From Flavobacteriaceae bacterium R38 (GTDB lineage: Bacteria > Bacteroidota > Bacteroidia > Flavobacteriales > Flavobacteriaceae): a DNA stretch of 64,000 nucleotides. Shown here piece by piece: positions 26,163 to 35,344 of the stretch. The notes under the pieces are model-generated. The model was not told the DNA's origin. It made no database searches and was given only the letters and a program-made list of their open reading frames with translations. A program made the position numbers and the translations under genes. The stretch covers positions 186,001 through 250,000 of the forward strand of contig WXYP01000002.1 in assembly GCA_009901575.1 (NCBI GenBank), read 5' to 3'. The stretch's first letter is position 1. Each line of letters starts with the position of its first letter.

Positions 26163-27290
26163 ATGAATTTTTCAATTTTAACAATCACAACAATATTTGT
26201 ATTATTCATCTCTTTCTTATTAGCGTTATTCCTCTTAACAGTCAAAACTTCTAATAAAATAGCGAATACATTTCTAGGTGTTTACTTTTTAATTTTTGCA
26301 ATTCACATTAGTGCTTTCTTTTATTCTAAATATATTACCTTACCTCCTGTTGTAGAAATGCTTCGTGATCATATTGCTTTTTTCACGAGCCCATTATTAT
26401 TTTTGTATGTGATATCCTCTATATATTCAGACTTCAAATTAAAACCCAGACATCTACTACATATATTGCCATTTGCAATTCAAATATTAATCTTTTCTCC
26501 GAGATTTTATTTTGCCAATAACTATACAAAAAGCTTCGTATTAGAAAATTTAAATGATACGTTAGAAGGAAAACTATCTATAATTTTTGGTTTATCTGTT
26601 TCTCTTTTTTATTTAACCGCTATGTTTTTAGAATTGAGAAAGTATAAGCAGGTATTAATGGAAAATTATGCAAACAAATCTGTCTTTAACTTTAAATGGC
26701 TTTATCAATTATTTATTTTATTGAGTATTATTTTCTGTTTTTCATTGTTCAAACAGGTTTATAAATTGTTCGGAACAGATGTTGAGGTTTTAAATACTTC
26801 AAGATTAATTCTTACACTTACTTTAATTGGATTTTTAACCTGGATAGTTTTAAAAAGCATGTATAATCCAAAATTGTTCAGGAATATTAATTCAAATCAT
26901 TTATTAATAAAAAATGATATCAATCAAAAACATCTAAATAAAAATATTAAAGAAGAGATCCAGAAACTGTTAGTATTTATGGAAGATGAAGAACCGTTTT
27001 TGGACCCTTCTTTTACATTACAAAAACTAGCTGAAAAATTAGAAATGCCAAGTCGTGATATCTCAATATTAATTAATCTTAATTTAAATCAACACTTCTT
27101 TGATTTTGTGAATCATTACAGAATTAAGAAGGCAGAGAGAATGCTGGTTAATGCAAAAGAAGAAAATTTAACGATCCAACAAATTATGTATGATGTTGGA
27201 TTTAATTCTAAATCTTCTTTCTACGCAGCTTTTAAAAAGCAAATAGGGATGACACCATCAGAATACAAAAAAAGAAGAAAAATTTCTTAA
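26163..27290 (+). CDS. Membrane-bound AraC-type regulator
   Basis: A 375-residue protein with about seven hydrophobic helices over residues 1-230 (FSILTITTIFVLFISFLLALFLL to SRLILTLTLIGFLTWIVL). A C-terminal cytoplasmic AraC DNA-binding domain follows: FTLQKLAEKLEMPSRDISILINLN and TIQQIMYDVGFNSKSSFYAAFKKQIGMTPSEYK. This 7TM-HTH architecture is frequent in Bacteroidota and should sense a signal at the membrane. The next gene on the same strand is a beta-lactamase-fold lipoprotein, a probable target. Confidence 0.88.
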   Translation: MNFSILTITTIFVLFISFLLALFLLTVKTSNKIANTFLGVYFLIFAIHISAFFYSKYITLPPVVEMLRDHIAFFTSPLLFLYVISSIYSDFKLKPRHLLHILPFAIQILIFSPRFYFANNYTKSFVLENLNDTLEGKLSIIFGLSVSLFYLTAMFLELRKYKQVLMENYANKSVFNFKWLYQLFILLSIIFCFSLFKQVYKLFGTDVEVLNTSRLILTLTLIGFLTWIVLKSMYNPKLFRNINSNHLLIKNDINQKHLNKNIKEEIQKLLVFMEDEEPFLDPSFTLQKLAEKLEMPSRDISILINLNLNQHFFDFVNHYRIKKAERMLVNAKEENLTIQQIMYDVGFNSKSSFYAAFKKQIGMTPSEYKKRRKIS

Positions 27291-27310
27291 ATGGTTGAAA
27301 GTTTGATATA

Positions 27311-27346
27311 AAAAAGAGTTCGATTTTATATAATCAAACCTTTTTT
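27311..27346 (+). terminator. Probable terminator of the membrane AraC gene
   Basis: A 15-bp inverted repeat with a few mismatches (27311-27325 with 27332-27346) ends in a T run, 20 bases after the stop codon. Confidence 0.55.
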
Positions 27347-27392
27347 AATCAGCATATGTTTTCATTTGTCATTGAATTAAAACAATAACAAT

Positions 27393-28577
27393 ATGAAAAA
27401 AATATTTCTAGCATTTTTATTTCTGCTTTTTATCTGTTCAAGTTGTAAATCCCAAAGTCAAAAAGAGAAGAGAGTAGTGGTAAACAATAATAAATCTGTC
27501 GAGATTTACAGCAACGTCATCAATAAAGAGATAAAGCAAATCGTAGACAAAAATGCTAACGAATTTTTAAAAGATTCTTTAATACACTCTTTATCTATCG
27601 GGCTTTACATAGACAATGTGTCTTTTAATTTTAATTATGGAGAATTAACCAAAGGAAAAGGAGATAGGCCAGCACATAATACCATATATGAAATTGCTTC
27701 AGTAACAAAAATATTTGTAGGTACTTTGGCAGCAAAAGCTGTTTTAGAAAGAAAATTAGATTTGGAAGATGACATAAGAAAACATTTACCTAAACCATAT
27801 CCGAACTTAGAATATAACGGAAAGCCTATTAAAATAAGGCATTTATTGACACATACAAGTGGATTGCCCAGCGGAATTTTGGGGATGAAAAATGAAATAC
27901 CTCTTACAAAAGATAATGAAATTGAATATGCCAAAATGTATTTAGACCTTGAAAACAAACAAACGAAGCCGAAATTCTTATCTGAATTATCAAAGCTTAA
28001 AATCTCTGAAGAACCGGGAAAAACATTTAATTATTCAAACTCGGGTACAAACTTGATGGGATACATTTTAGAATTAATCTATAACAAACCTTTTCAAGAA
28101 CTGGTATTGAATGAAATAATTTCAAAAGCAAAAATGAATGACACTTATTTTAACGTACCAAAAGACAAGCAGAATAGACTTGCAAATGGGTATTTATTAA
28201 ACAAATCTATGCCAAAATCTAATCTTGCTAACACTCTTTGGGGAGCAGAAGGGGCTTTAAAATCTACAACTGCTGATATACTAAAATACATTCATTACCA
28301 ATTCAGAAATAATAAGATAGTTAAAGAGTCTCATAAAAAAATATTTGAAATAGATATTGATTATTGGATAGGATACTATTGGTGGATCATCAGTAACCAA
28401 AATTATGATTTGCATTTTAGGCACGATGGTGGTATTTCCAGGGCAAAAAGTGTACTTACTATCTTTCCGGGGAGAAAAATAGGAATTTTAATTTTCACCA
28501 ATCAATCTTCTATAAGAATAAATCAAAAACTCAATGACTTAACCTATAAAATCTATGATGAACTCAAGGAACAGTAA
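27393..28577 (+). CDS. Beta-lactamase-fold serine hydrolase lipoprotein
   Basis: A 394-residue protein with a lipoprotein signal (FLLFICSSC). Motifs are intact: SxxK in IASVTKIFVGT, YxN in YSNSGTNLMG and the third motif HDGGISR. RHLLTHTSGLPSG is the usual family segment after the first motif. It is probably a periplasm-facing DD-peptidase/esterase-type enzyme; beta-lactam hydrolysis is not shown. It is the fourth such protein in 15 kb and the second one placed directly after an AraC-type gene. Confidence 0.87.
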   Translation: MKKIFLAFLFLLFICSSCKSQSQKEKRVVVNNNKSVEIYSNVINKEIKQIVDKNANEFLKDSLIHSLSIGLYIDNVSFNFNYGELTKGKGDRPAHNTIYEIASVTKIFVGTLAAKAVLERKLDLEDDIRKHLPKPYPNLEYNGKPIKIRHLLTHTSGLPSGILGMKNEIPLTKDNEIEYAKMYLDLENKQTKPKFLSELSKLKISEEPGKTFNYSNSGTNLMGYILELIYNKPFQELVLNEIISKAKMNDTYFNVPKDKQNRLANGYLLNKSMPKSNLANTLWGAEGALKSTTADILKYIHYQFRNNKIVKESHKKIFEIDIDYWIGYYWWIISNQNYDLHFRHDGGISRAKSVLTIFPGRKIGILIFTNQSSIRINQKLNDLTYKIYDELKEQ

Positions 28578-28621
28578 TTATTTCTGTGGATTCAAATAAA
28601 TGATACTTATTCATAATTTGA

Positions 28622-29074
28622 TTACCCGATTTTTTCTGTAATAGCTTTTCGATACGATTTCCCAATGGGAAGTTTCACATTGGTATTTAAAACAAACTGA
28701 TTTCCGTCAATTAATTTTAAATGCTTGAAATTTACAACGAAAGATTTATGAATTCTGATAAAATCATCAGGTAGTTTTTCCAAGAAATCTGATAAAGTTT
28801 GCGGTGTTAAAATCACTGTGTCGATATAAATTTTGATATAATTTCCATAAGCTTCTATATGTGTAATATCATCAAAATTGAGCTTAATAATTTTCTTGTC
28901 ACTCTTTACAAATATGAATTTTTCTTCTGATTCTTTTTGCAAAACTTCCATCACTTCAAGTGCGTTTTTACAGGAAGCAATCAACTGTAAGTTGGGGATA
29001 TCTTTAATATAATTTTCAAGTATCTGACGTGCAATAGGTTCGTCATCTGCAAGTAGGCATCGTAATGTATTCAT
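28622..29074 (-). pseudogene. LytTR response regulator with internal receiver deletion
   Basis: A 150-residue frame. The first 45 residues are the start of a receiver domain (LRCLLADDEPIARQ). The text then jumps within NALEVMEVLQKESEEKF to the normal linker and a complete LytTR DNA-binding domain (FIFVKSDKKIIKLNFDDITHIEAYGN... IRIHKSFVVN). About 85 residues expected in this family, including the phosphorylated Asp, are absent while the frame is kept. The family normally has about 235-240 residues. The DNA-binding half may still work without control by phosphorylation. It directly abuts the ancestral kinase stop (TAA then ATG), so the two formed one operon. Confidence 0.8.
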
Positions 29075-30029
29075 TTATAAATTCAGTTTTAAATCTACCG
29101 AAAAACAATTGTCTTTTTTATGGATAGTGAGTATATGATTGTTTGGATATAACAACTTTAGCTTTTTTTGCATTTCCCAGGCCAATACCGCCTTTTTCTT
29201 TTTCTAAATTTTCTGTAGGGCTATCTTCAATAGTGTTTTCACAGGTAAAGTTTAAATCATTTTCATTTACATCAATCAAAATAGTGACTTTCTCTTCTTG
29301 TTCGCCTAAATGTTTAAATGCATTTTCAACAAATACAATCAATAACATAGGTGTTATATTTTTATCTGAAATACTACCCTGGACTGAAAAATTGATTTGT
29401 GTTTCTTCTAACCTGATTTTTTCTAGCGATATATAATTTTCCAAATATTTAATTTCTTTTTCTAACGGAACAAAGACTGTTGAAGTATCATACAGGCTAT
29501 ATCGTAATAAATCAGATAACTTTAGCATTAAGTCAGGGAGTTTATCCGATTTTATAACCGATAAGCCATATAAATTATTTAAGGTATTAAATAAAAAATG
29601 CGGATTAAGCTGTGCTTTCAATAACTGTAATTCGGCTTTCTTTTCTTCCTGTCTTCGTATAAAGCTATCCCGTGCCATTTTTAATGCAGAAGCAAATGTG
29701 AGTGCCAGCATTAAAATTCCAAATAAATTGATGAAGGATTGTAATCGTTGTTGTTCTAAAATTATTCCTATAATAAATGCAGAAATGATAGAAAAAAACG
29801 CAGCATTTATTAAAAACAATCCTAAAAACACCCAGGGTTTTCTTCTAAAATAAGGTAGTATATAAAGGTTATTGATATAAATTGGCGGAGCTAAAACTGC
29901 CATAACAAACAAAGACGCTAACCATTTGTTATCTGCTGTTATAGTAAGTGCAATTAAGAAAAACAATAGCACCCAAACCAATATATTTTGGAAGATTTTA
30001 TTATCAATAAGCGTATTAAATTTTGACAA
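29075..30029 (-). pseudogene. LytS-type sensor histidine kinase, frameshifted near the 3' end
   Basis: Four N-terminal hydrophobic helices, then the His_kinase box LKAQLNPHFLFNTLNNLYGL and the ATP-binding segment VENAFKHL...GGIGLGNAKK are intact. The open frame then ends at 29118 with an out-of-family tail (AKVVISKQSY). In the neighbouring frame, starting at the A7 run (about 29162-29168), the expected ending LKLLYPNNHILTIHKK...VDLKLNL continues to a stop at 29075-29077. A 1- or 2-base change in the A run explains this. The start is TTG at 30029, exactly where the sequence joins the truncated DUF3667 gene, so the original ATG may be lost. Confidence 0.8.
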
Positions 30030-30609
30030 AGGGATTTTCTATACGATACGAGAATTGCTCATTAGGCCAGGGAAAAATATTCATGAGTTTATCCATAATG
30101 ATAGGAACAGACTTGTAAAACCTATGGTATTTGTTATAATTTGCTCCTTACTTTATTCTGTAGCTCAACAACTTTTGAATTTTGAAGATGGTTATGTCAA
30201 CGCCGGAGGGCTAGGAGATTCAGCAGTGGCAACTATTTATACCTGGATACAGAAAAATTATGGGTACACTAATATTTTAATGGCTGTTTTTATTGCAGGA
30301 TGGATTAAGCTTTTATTTAGGAAATATGATTACAACTTTTTTGAAATTATCATCCTCTTGTTCTTTGTGATGGGGATCGGAATGTTGATTTACACCATAT
30401 TTGGATTATTAGACAGTCTTATTGAAATTAAGGTGCTACAAATTGGAGGAATTTTAGGATTTATCTATGTTTCCTGGGCAATAGGGCAATTTTTTGATAG
30501 AAATAAAAAAATAAATTACCTGAAAGGATTATTAGCCTATGTATTAGGTACGGTAACGTTCTTTCTTATTGCATCAATTACAGGTATAGGAATTGATTTT
30601 GTATTATAG
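30019..30609 (+). pseudogene. 5'-truncated DUF3667 membrane protein
   Basis: From NFDKGIFYTIRELLIRPGKNI onward (30019) the frame matches DUF3667 proteins, with about four or five membrane helices and a normal C-terminus (GIGIDFVL). Full-length relatives begin with a zinc-ribbon-like CxxC segment and a helix before FDKG, which are missing here. The frame in front of FDKG (29926-30018) is only the antisense of the kinase gene. The gene has therefore lost its beginning and promoter and is probably not expressed as a native protein. Confidence 0.72.
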
Positions 30610-30679
30610 TAGAAACATATTCTCTAAAGTTTGATCATAATTTATTCCAATATCAAAAAAGAAAGGAGTTTGTTCAGAA

Positions 30680-31795
30680 TTAATCTTCCGCAAAAACTTT
30701 TTTAGAACGTGTTAATGCAGATGCAATTACCTGATGCATGTCATAGTATTTGTATTCTGCCAGTCTTCCTCCGAATATTACAGAACTTTCCTGAGCAATC
30801 TTTTTATACTGTAAATAGATATCATTGTTTTTATCATTATTAATGGGGTAGTAGGGTTCGTTTTTGGTGCCCCCTTCTAAAGGAAATTCTTTGGTGATTA
30901 CAGTACTTTTTTGTTTCCCAAACTCAAAATGCTTGTGTTCTATAATCCTGGTATAAGGTATTTGAGATTCTGTATAATTAATTACTGCATTACCTTGATA
31001 ATTAGAGGTTTCTAATATCTCATGCTGGAAATTAAGACTGCGGTATTCTAATTTCCCAAAACGATAGTCATAATACTCATCTATTTTTCCTGTGTAGACA
31101 ATATTTTTAGCCAAAGAACCCCAATATTCCCTGTCTTTGAAAAAATCGATATTCGTTTTACATTCAACATTTTTTAAAAGGCCATCGATAAGCTTGTTAT
31201 ACCCTCCAATTGGAATACCTTGATAAGTGTCATTAAAATAATTATTGTCAAAAGTGAAACGTAATGGTAGTCTTTTAATGATAAATGTAGGAAGTTCGGT
31301 GGCTTTTCTTCCCCACTGTTTTTCTGTGTAACCTTTGATGAGTTTATGATAGATATCTTCACCAACCAGGGACAAAGCATGCTCTTCAAGGTTTTTAGGG
31401 TTGTTTTTTTTATATTTTTGAGTTTGTTGCTCAATAATTGCCTGAGCTTCATTAGGTGTAGTAACTCCCCAAAGCTGATAAAAAGTATTCATGTTAAAAG
31501 GCAGGTTATATAACTTACCTTCATAATTAGCAACAGGTGAATTTGTATACCTGTTAAAAGGTACAAAACTATTCACATAGTCCCAGATATATTTATCATT
31601 GGTATGAAAAATATGTGCTCCATATTTATGCACATTGATTCCTTCGATATTTTCGCAATAGATGTTCCCTCCTAAATGATCTCGCTTATCTATAACCAGG
31701 CACTTTTTATTTTTCTTTGTAGCCTCATGTGCAAAAACAGCACCAAAAAGCCCGGCGCCAACTATCAAATAATCGTATTGTGGTTTGTTACTCAT
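30680..31795 (-). CDS. glf: UDP-galactopyranose mutase
   Basis: A 371-residue flavoenzyme that converts UDP-galactopyranose to UDP-galactofuranose in the cytoplasm. Seen: FAD-binding start YLIVGAGLFGAVFAHEA, the substrate-binding stretch YGAHIFHTNDKYIWDYV, EKQWGRKATELP, and the C-terminal FGGRLAEYKYYDMHQVI. Length is typical of bacterial Glf. It is divergent from a galactofuranosyltransferase gene, which is consistent with a small galactofuranose-transfer module for surface glycans. Confidence 0.96.
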   Translation of the reverse strand: MSNKPQYDYLIVGAGLFGAVFAHEATKKNKKCLVIDKRDHLGGNIYCENIEGINVHKYGAHIFHTNDKYIWDYVNSFVPFNRYTNSPVANYEGKLYNLPFNMNTFYQLWGVTTPNEAQAIIEQQTQKYKKNNPKNLEEHALSLVGEDIYHKLIKGYTEKQWGRKATELPTFIIKRLPLRFTFDNNYFNDTYQGIPIGGYNKLIDGLLKNVECKTNIDFFKDREYWGSLAKNIVYTGKIDEYYDYRFGKLEYRSLNFQHEILETSNYQGNAVINYTESQIPYTRIIEHKHFEFGKQKSTVITKEFPLEGGTKNEPYYPINNDKNNDIYLQYKKIAQESSVIFGGRLAEYKYYDMHQVIASALTRSKKVFAED

Positions 31796-32059
31796 TTAAA
31801 TTATTTTGCTCAAAGATATAGTTTTTATAGCATAATAAAACGTATTAAAATTGATGGGACGATTTGTGAAAAATAATAGGAATGAAAGAATAAATTCTAT
31901 GGAAGCTTTTAATGAATATTTGTTTTCTAAGGTAGCTTCCGGTTAAGAAAAACAAAATGGCATACTTGGTTTTTTATGTCAATTTAATTGAATTATGATT
32001 ATATCCCTATTTTTGCAAAAAATATTTTAGAAACAAACTTAAAAACCACGGTGCTTTTC

Positions 32060-33109
32060 ATGAAAAGCAATAATCTTTTCTACATCTCGAGAAACTATAA
32101 GTTCAGAAATAGTGCGGCTTCAAAACCTAAAATGGATTGCGAACTTATATTGTCAAAAAATGGTTTCAAAAACCTTGGGCTTAAACAAAGTAATTATCCG
32201 AGTTCTGTAATAGGAGCAATAATTAGTTTTACCAGTATTGTAATTGGATTGATAAAGCTTCCAAGAAAATCTGTTTTTTGCATGCAATATCCGCTAAGTA
32301 AGTTCTATCGCTTGGTGACAACAGTTGCATCCTGGAAAAAATGTACTATTATCATTATTATTCACGATGTGAAATTTTTGATGGGTAAGCATAACAATGC
32401 AGCTAAGGAAATTGCAAAATTTAAAAAAGCGCAATACCTCATAGTGCATAATGAATCTATGAATGATTGGTTTCTACAAAATGGATATAAAGGAAAAATG
32501 GTTAATATCAATGTATTTGACTATTTATATCCAATAACCGATAATGCTACAGAACAAAATCAAGAATCTAAATCGGTTGAAGTAGTTTTTGCTGGTGGCC
32601 TTAGCAGGGAGAAAAGCGAGTTTATATATAATGTAGGTAACTTAAAGCATAAAAACTATACATTGAAATTATATGGAGCTGGTTTTGAATCGACTGAAGA
32701 AAAAGAGGGCGAATCAAACTTATCTTACCAGGGCGTATTTTCACCCGAAGAAATTATTTCAAAAATATCCGGGTCTTATGGCCTGGTTTGGGGGGGGAGC
32801 ACAGTAGATGGATGCTCCGGACCTTTTGGAAAATATCTTGGTTATAACAATCCGCATAAAACTTCATTATACCTGCTTTGTGGTTTACCGATTATTGTTT
32901 GGAAGAAAGCTGCCATTTCAAAATTTATCGAACAAGAAAAAATCGGAATAACGATATCTTCATTAGAAGAATTAGATAGTGTATTAGACAAAATAACTGA
33001 TTCTCAATACAGAGAATTCTTGAAAAACGTAGAAAGAGTAAGTTCGCAAATAGCCGAAGGCCATTACTTAAGCAAAGCAATAGAGAAAGTACTTTTAGAC
33101 GTTAACTAA
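32060..33109 (+). CDS. Galactofuranosyltransferase (WbbI-like)
   Basis: A 349-residue cytoplasmic glycosyltransferase with two Rossmann halves. The C-terminal segment GLVWGGSTVDGCSGPFGKYL, then NNPHKTSLYLLCGLPIIVW, matches beta-1,6-galactofuranosyltransferases of the WbbI type (nucleotide-sugar binding). The start at 32060 (MKSNNLFYISRNYKFRNSA) is preferred; upstream codons to 31988 have no family match. The pairing with glf next door supports UDP-galactofuranose as donor. The acceptor glycan is unknown. Confidence 0.85.
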   Translation: MKSNNLFYISRNYKFRNSAASKPKMDCELILSKNGFKNLGLKQSNYPSSVIGAIISFTSIVIGLIKLPRKSVFCMQYPLSKFYRLVTTVASWKKCTIIIIIHDVKFLMGKHNNAAKEIAKFKKAQYLIVHNESMNDWFLQNGYKGKMVNINVFDYLYPITDNATEQNQESKSVEVVFAGGLSREKSEFIYNVGNLKHKNYTLKLYGAGFESTEEKEGESNLSYQGVFSPEEIISKISGSYGLVWGGSTVDGCSGPFGKYLGYNNPHKTSLYLLCGLPIIVWKKAAISKFIEQEKIGITISSLEELDSVLDKITDSQYREFLKNVERVSSQIAEGHYLSKAIEKVLLDVN

Positions 33110-33128
33110 TATTCTTTTCTACGAATTA

Positions 33129-33160
33129 AAAAGCCTATGTATCATTATACATAGGCTTTT
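33129..33160 (+). terminator. Terminator of the galactofuranosyltransferase gene
   Basis: A perfect 14-bp stem (33129-33142 with 33147-33160) ending in TTTT, 20 bases after the stop codon. The remaining 280 bases to the next gene hold no ORF or RNA that I can see. Confidence 0.85.
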
Positions 33161-33442
33161 CGGGGAATAACATCTATAATTTTCTGCATTAATCAAACTT
33201 CATTATAAATGTTTCGAATTAAAAAAGGGAATATTTTTTAGATCATATAATTTAATAAATGAACTCTTACATTTTATATGAGACAAATATATTTTCAGAA
33301 TAGAGAATATAATATGTAATTTGTCCCTTTATTTTTGTAAATTTTCTCCATTACTAATAAATAGTTAAAAAGAAAATAAAATAGAAATTAAAGCATTATT
33401 TAGGTTATATTAAATGCCTAAAACTGGTTTAAATCCCGTATC

Positions 33443-34294
33443 ATGAATTTTCATTATTCAAGTCAATTAGAAGAAAGTATTTTTAACCTGACTGATTTTA
33501 ATTGTGCATCTTCCCAGGAGTTGCTAAAGAAAAATAATCGCTATAAAGTCATTTGGGCAAAAGACAATGATGTACTAATGATAGTTGATGGTTACAGGAT
33601 AGAATTAAAGAGAAACCAGGTTATTTTTTGCACTCCTCTTAATATTATTGAAATAACCTTAGGACAAAAAGGAATTATGTCTTTTGTGTTTAACAGAGAG
33701 TTCTACTGTATCAGAGATCACGATGAAGAAGTATCGTGTAACGGATTTTTATTCTTTGGATCTTCACAACCGCCTATTGTTTCTTTAGATGAAAAAGAAC
33801 AGAAAAGTTTCGAAATGATTTATTATTTCTTTAGGGAAGAATTTGAAATCGAAGACCATGTTCAGGGAGAAATGTTGAGAGTACTATTAAAAAGACTTTT
33901 AATCAAATCGACAAGGTTGATAAAAAAGAACCTCCCTGAGCCAAAATTAGCAAATGAGAAAATAGATATCATAAGACAGTTTAATATCCTGGTGGAGAAG
34001 CATTTTAGAGAAAAACACCTTGTCTCTGATTATGCAGAAATGCTTAATAAATCTCCTAAGACACTTTCAAACCTGTTTAGAAAATATAGTAACGAGACAG
34101 CGCTAACATTTATTAATGAACGTATTTTGCTTGAAGCAAAACGATTACTGTTATTTTCAGATAAAACTTCTACAGAAATTGCATATGAATTAGGGTATAA
34201 AGAACCCGGGCATTTTTCGAAATTCTTTAAAAATCAGGTAGGAGTCAATCCTATTGAGTTTAAAAAAGGGAATTCTTCGGTTTCTGTATTATAA
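33443..34294 (+). CDS. AraC-family transcriptional regulator
   Basis: A 283-residue protein with an N-terminal beta-rich sensing half (VIWAKDNDVLMIVDGYRIELKRNQ) and a complete C-terminal HTH pair: LVSDYAEMLNKSPKTLSNLFRKYS and TSTEIAYELGYKEPGHFSKFFKNQVGVNPIEFK. No membrane helices. It is the first gene upstream of the MoxR-VWA-cox-like genes on the same strand (111-bp gap), so it is a candidate regulator of that module; this is inference from position. Confidence 0.87.
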   Translation: MNFHYSSQLEESIFNLTDFNCASSQELLKKNNRYKVIWAKDNDVLMIVDGYRIELKRNQVIFCTPLNIIEITLGQKGIMSFVFNREFYCIRDHDEEVSCNGFLFFGSSQPPIVSLDEKEQKSFEMIYYFFREEFEIEDHVQGEMLRVLLKRLLIKSTRLIKKNLPEPKLANEKIDIIRQFNILVEKHFREKHLVSDYAEMLNKSPKTLSNLFRKYSNETALTFINERILLEAKRLLLFSDKTSTEIAYELGYKEPGHFSKFFKNQVGVNPIEFKKGNSSVSVL

Positions 34295-34405
34295 AGAAGA
34301 GAAATAAACCGTATTAGAAATAATTTTTTTCAGGACGAGAACTGTAATGTTATTTAAATTTAATGCTCCATAATTAACTTTATTACAATTTGTAATCTAC
34401 ATTTT

Positions 34406-35299
34406 ATGAAAATTTCAGAGTTAGATCAAATTCAAAAAATGCTTCAAGGCGAAAGCTATATTAGTGATAATGCCATAGCAATGTCAATATTTTTAGCAAT
34501 GAGATTAGAAAAACCTTTATTGATTGAAGGTCCGGCAGGGGTTGGAAAAACAGAAATTGCTAAGGTAATGGCTAAAGCATTAGAAGCAGAATTGATCAGA
34601 TTACAATGCTATGAAGGTTTAGATAGTACACATGCTTTGTACGAATGGAATTATCAGCATCAATTACTATACTTAAAGATGCAGGAATTAAAAGTACAAG
34701 ATATTAGTAAATTGGAAGAAACCATTTTCTCAGAGAAATTTTTATTAAAAAGACCAATTTTAGATGCCATTACACGCACAGAAAAATCGGTCTTACTAAT
34801 TGACGAGGTAGACAGGGCAGATGAAGAATTTGAGAGCTTTTTACTGGAAGTATTATCCGATTGGCAAGTTACTATCCCTGAAGTAGGAACAATAAAAGCC
34901 AGACATAAACCTCAGATAATTTTAACCGGGAATCGAACAAGAGAACTATCCGAGGCGCTTAGAAGAAGATGTCTATACCTGTGGATTGATTACCCGGATT
35001 TTGAAAAAGAACTAGCTATTGTAAAAACTAAAATCCCGGAAGTAGATCAGAAATTAGGGCAGCAAATATGCGCTTTTATGAAGGAGTTGAGAGAGTTAAA
35101 ACTGGAGAAAACACCTGGAATTTCTGAGACTATAGATTGGGCCAGAGCTTTGGCAAGTATGCACCTGACACATTTAGATAAACAAATTGTTGAAGATACT
35201 TTGGGAGTCGTTTTAAAAGATTGGAAAGACATACGTCATACCCAGGATGCACTTTCTGAGTTATTGGAAAAAACGGGAGTGGTTTCGAGGATGGGATGA
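34406..35299 (+). CDS. MoxR-family AAA+ ATPase (CoxD-like)
   Basis: A 297-residue AAA+ protein. Walker A GPAGVGKTE (about residues 45-53), Walker B SVLLIDEVDRAD and sensor 1 IILTGNRTRE are intact. In carbon-monoxide-dehydrogenase-type clusters the equivalent CoxD works with the VWA protein CoxE to mature the Mo/Cu active site. The VWA gene follows downstream, with a four-helix-bundle gene inserted between them, and the cox-like enzyme genes come next, supporting a maturation role. Confidence 0.9.
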   Translation: MKISELDQIQKMLQGESYISDNAIAMSIFLAMRLEKPLLIEGPAGVGKTEIAKVMAKALEAELIRLQCYEGLDSTHALYEWNYQHQLLYLKMQELKVQDISKLEETIFSEKFLLKRPILDAITRTEKSVLLIDEVDRADEEFESFLLEVLSDWQVTIPEVGTIKARHKPQIILTGNRTRELSEALRRRCLYLWIDYPDFEKELAIVKTKIPEVDQKLGQQICAFMKELRELKLEKTPGISETIDWARALASMHLTHLDKQIVEDTLGVVLKDWKDIRHTQDALSELLEKTGVVSRMG

Positions 35300-35344
35300 T
35301 TTAAGTTAACGAATAGAAAATGAGGTTATTAATCAATGCGAAAA

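Noticed and set aside
14802-28577. Calling the four serine hydrolases beta-lactamases or the APH-like and Ere-like genes antibiotic-resistance genes.
   Set aside because: Motifs establish the fold only; these superfamilies contain many peptidases, esterases and kinases with other substrates.
29926-30018. The 31-residue start of the DUF3667 frame (SAVIVSAIKKNN...) as a real N-terminus.
   Set aside because: It is the exact antisense of the histidine kinase coding sequence and has no resemblance to DUF3667 N-termini.
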